Shown here one piece after another: positions 61,251-64,000 of a DNA stretch of 64,000 nucleotides. The number at the start of each line of letters is the position of its first letter. Within the stretch, counting starts at the first letter, position 1. The notes beneath the pieces were generated by a model. The model saw only the letters and a list, made by a program, of their open reading frames with translations. It did no database searches and was not told where the DNA came from. The position numbers and the translations under genes were made by a program. The stretch comes from Ricinus communis (taxonomy: Eukaryota > Streptophyta > Magnoliopsida > Malpighiales > Euphorbiaceae): NCBI RefSeq assembly GCF_019578655.1, contig NC_063256.1:10044001-10108000 (forward strand). Reading direction: 5' to 3'.

Positions 61251-64000
61251 ATATTATGGCTATTGTTTGACATTCATTATGAGATGCACAAAGTTGAAAA
61301 AAACAAACCGCCATTTTTTACCTGGTATGAAGGAATTCAATTTATAACTCTCTTGTAATATTTATTTTGAAATTATATTATTACTCATTAATTCTCTTTT
61401 AATATAATATATCTGCTTTAAATTAATCAATTTGTTCATATTATAAACACGTAACTCATCCATTTCAGAAAGTACTTATTCAACTATTTTTGAGATAAAT
61501 TTGAATTTTTCTAAGGAAGTTTCAATCGATAAAACATAGATACTGCTTATAAAAATTTCTTTTAATGGAAAAAAAATATTATATTCCTTGAAACAATATC
61601 GAATCTCTCATTGGATAATCCTAACAGAAATGAAGATTATTTTCATAAAAATGAAATCAAAGAGAATCTCTCTCAATAAATAGAATAATTTAAAGGATAT
61701 CTTGTGTTCTTCGTTAGGTACTTTCTCTTTTCTTTATAATGAAATGCTACTCCTTATCTTGAAATTATTCCCATGAAACAATTACAAAATTGAATGCAAT
61801 AAGCTTTCTCCCTCCTTTTCTTTTAATAGAGAATCGCAAAGCCATTATTCATTTTAAGTAGATGGTGATTAATAATTATATTTTAAAAGATTTAATAACA
61901 ATTAAGCTCATTTGATTAATGAAAAATGTCGATAAAAAGTTAGTTAAAATTAAAAAAAAAATGAGAAAAAAATAAATTAAGCTCTGCTCCTAATATCTGG
62001 CTAAATTATAAAAATGGGTAGGAACACAAGGCTGTGGGATACGAAGAGAAAGATGTAAAGTCGAGGAAGGAGGAAGTGGGGGAATGGAAAGACCATCCAA
62101 AGTGGAGGGGAGCTACTGTATCTTTTTGAACAAAGCAAAAGGCAAAAGATGCCTTTGACAATTTATTCTTGCTCTTGCTCTCTCATCTTCTTATGGGCTT
62201 CTTTTGTTTATTATTTAATGTAAAATATAGCCAATTGACTTCCAATCAATTATATGATATAAATAATTATTTGTGAGGGTCAAGAGCTACTGTGAAGCAC
62301 GCAATTGCATTTGGGGGTTGCGATTCTCCACTCAAATCATCATTACCCACATTCAAACTCCAAATAAGGGAAAATGAATACTTGAATAGAAAAATAAAAC
62401 GCTGTAGCCCATTTTCTTTCTGTGCATGCTTGAGACTGTTTGAAATTGAAGGTCTATTATCTTTGGAGTTAAAACAAGAAAATTCTCATGTTATCATTGT
62501 AATAATAGAACGGTATTCAACTCCAAATGATCCTACTCCGCTTTAAGAATTTCAGAGTAGAAACAAATAAATCAAATCAGTTGTTAAAAAAAGGGTCAAA
62601 TATTTTATAAATAAAGAATGCAATTGTATACCATATGTTTAATATGGTAGTAGGTATGTAACTTAATCTGAAAAAATATTTAAATCTGAGCCATTTTCTT
62701 TATTTATAATTAGGAGTGGTTTGGTTCATAAAAAAATAAGATTGAAATTGGGACAAGTAATTTTTTTGTTATTAATATTTGGCTCATTAAAAATTACTTA
62801 AGAATTGGAATGAGATTATTTTTCATCAACAGAAAAATACTAATTCCTTATTTTATACCTAAGAAATAAAAGATTTATTTTTATAAAAATTAAGTAAAAT
62901 ATTTATTTTCATAAAAATTGAATTTAATAAATTATAAATAGTAAAATAATAATTTATGATATATAATAAGCTTTTTTTTATTTATAGTTAAAAAAAGAAA
63001 AAGAAAAGCAAGTTGCCATATGGGTCATTCCTTTCAAAACTTTTGACACTCAATCAAGCTTCGAGATTCCAGAAATTGATGAAGAAAAGCTCTTGATAGG
63101 CTAATCTTGGAGCTTTTTCCAAGGATTTTTTTTCTTTTAGATATATGTCATGTTATGTCAATAAAAGTGTGATTGACTCGAGTCTTTCGCTAGTGCCTAT
63201 CTAATGTCTATCTTTCGAGGCCTATCTTATGAAATTGAAGTATGTGTTATGATTTTTCCAGTTGAAATTTTATAAACATTACAGTTTTAATTTGTGTATA
63301 AATACAGCATTTTAATTATTAAATTTATAAAATAAATTGTAAGAGTTGTAAAATGTTGAGAAAATATATAGAATTTATCATTGCACAAATATTAAAAAAT
63401 TGATCTAATTCCTTTTTTGGTAAATTCATAACATAGAATTTAAATATAAAAAAGTTATGGACTTAATTTCTCAACTATTATCAAATTATGGAAATACTTC
63501 TGGAAAATAATAATAATACAATTTTTGACTCCACCGGATTCATATTACAATTCCGGAACTCTTAGCAAATTAGTCCCTATCCCTATCAATGGATGACAAA
63601 AATAAAGAAGCTGCTAGCACTTAAAAATGATTGGGCTATCTTATGGGCTGGCCTTGAGATTATAGTTTGCTCCTTTAAAGCTGACACAAACAGACGGCCC
63701 AAAAGCTGTTTTAAGTGAGAAGATCTTTCCATTTACAAGCCCGAAAAATATAAGAAACTAACAGAAATTATTTAGGAAACTCATCAGAAACACTCTAAAA
63801 TTAATATATAAAAAATCATTTAAATACTGTTCTTTTATTTTCTTTAAAAAGATTCGGTGTTACTTTTTTATGGTTGTTTTTCGATTTTTCTTTAGTTGTT
63901 TTATCAAAAAACAACTAATACCGTATTTTTGATATTTTCATCAGTAAGTTTTTTATTTCTTTTGATAATCAGCACTAACAAAAGAGCTTCGGCTAATAGC
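61251..64000. other. Intergenic DNA to the end of the window
   Basis: AT-rich, with no supported gene and no recognised tRNA or repeat end. Short patches (62000-62200 and 63000-63120) have more balanced composition, but their frames are broken. Nothing can be assigned. Confidence 0.5.

Noticed and set aside
1..64000. CRISPR arrays, bacterial operons, integrated viral genes or organelle DNA
   Set aside because: No regularly spaced direct repeats with unique spacers, no operon-like gene spacing, and no recognisable chloroplast, mitochondrial or viral protein frames were seen by reading.

Overview
This is nuclear DNA from a flowering plant, almost certainly a eudicot. It is very AT-rich between genes. 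Two genes have GT-AG introns, and the protein families present are plant-specific (RopGAP with CRIB, CDPK-related kinase, XTH, SAUR, MYC-type bHLH). Large repeats carry LTR-retrotransposon ends and 5-bp target-site duplications. The protein sequences look rosid-like, and Euphorbiaceae or another Malpighiales is my guess, but nothing here fixes the species.

Layout: five protein-coding genes in 64 kb. (1) An intronless bHLH14/MYC-like transcription factor on the minus strand (2862-4322). (2) A five-exon Rop GTPase-activating protein on the minus strand (16257-19388). (3) An eleven-exon CDPK-related kinase on the plus strand (38780-45488). (4) An unusually intronless xyloglucan endotransglucosylase/hydrolase on the plus strand (48703-49629). 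(5) A SAUR32-like auxin-response gene on the minus strand (55508-55852). The genes are separate transcription units. Their themes overlap (jasmonate, Rop and calcium-type kinase signalling, wall remodelling, auxin), but the sequence shows no functional cluster.

The space between genes is old, AT-rich repeat debris. The clearest structures are three copies of one roughly 2.6-3 kb solo-LTR family. One lies at 5493-8079. A second, reversed copy (25395-31661) is split by a third, forward copy (27584-30983), which itself carries a 471-bp terminal-inverted-repeat element with a tRNA-like core. The outer copy landed in one unit of a 408-bp tandem duplication, so the intact unit preserves the empty site. 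There is also a Stowaway-like MITE, a probable hAT-like MITE, a CACTA-like end, and a 43-bp inverted-repeat structure next to a 29-bp stem-loop near 57.4-57.95 kb.

I see no RNA genes, CRISPR arrays or convincing new multi-gene system. The observations most worth following are the palindromic motif array kept in all LTR copies, the nested insertion with its empty site, the intronless XTH, and several unexplained strong hairpins.
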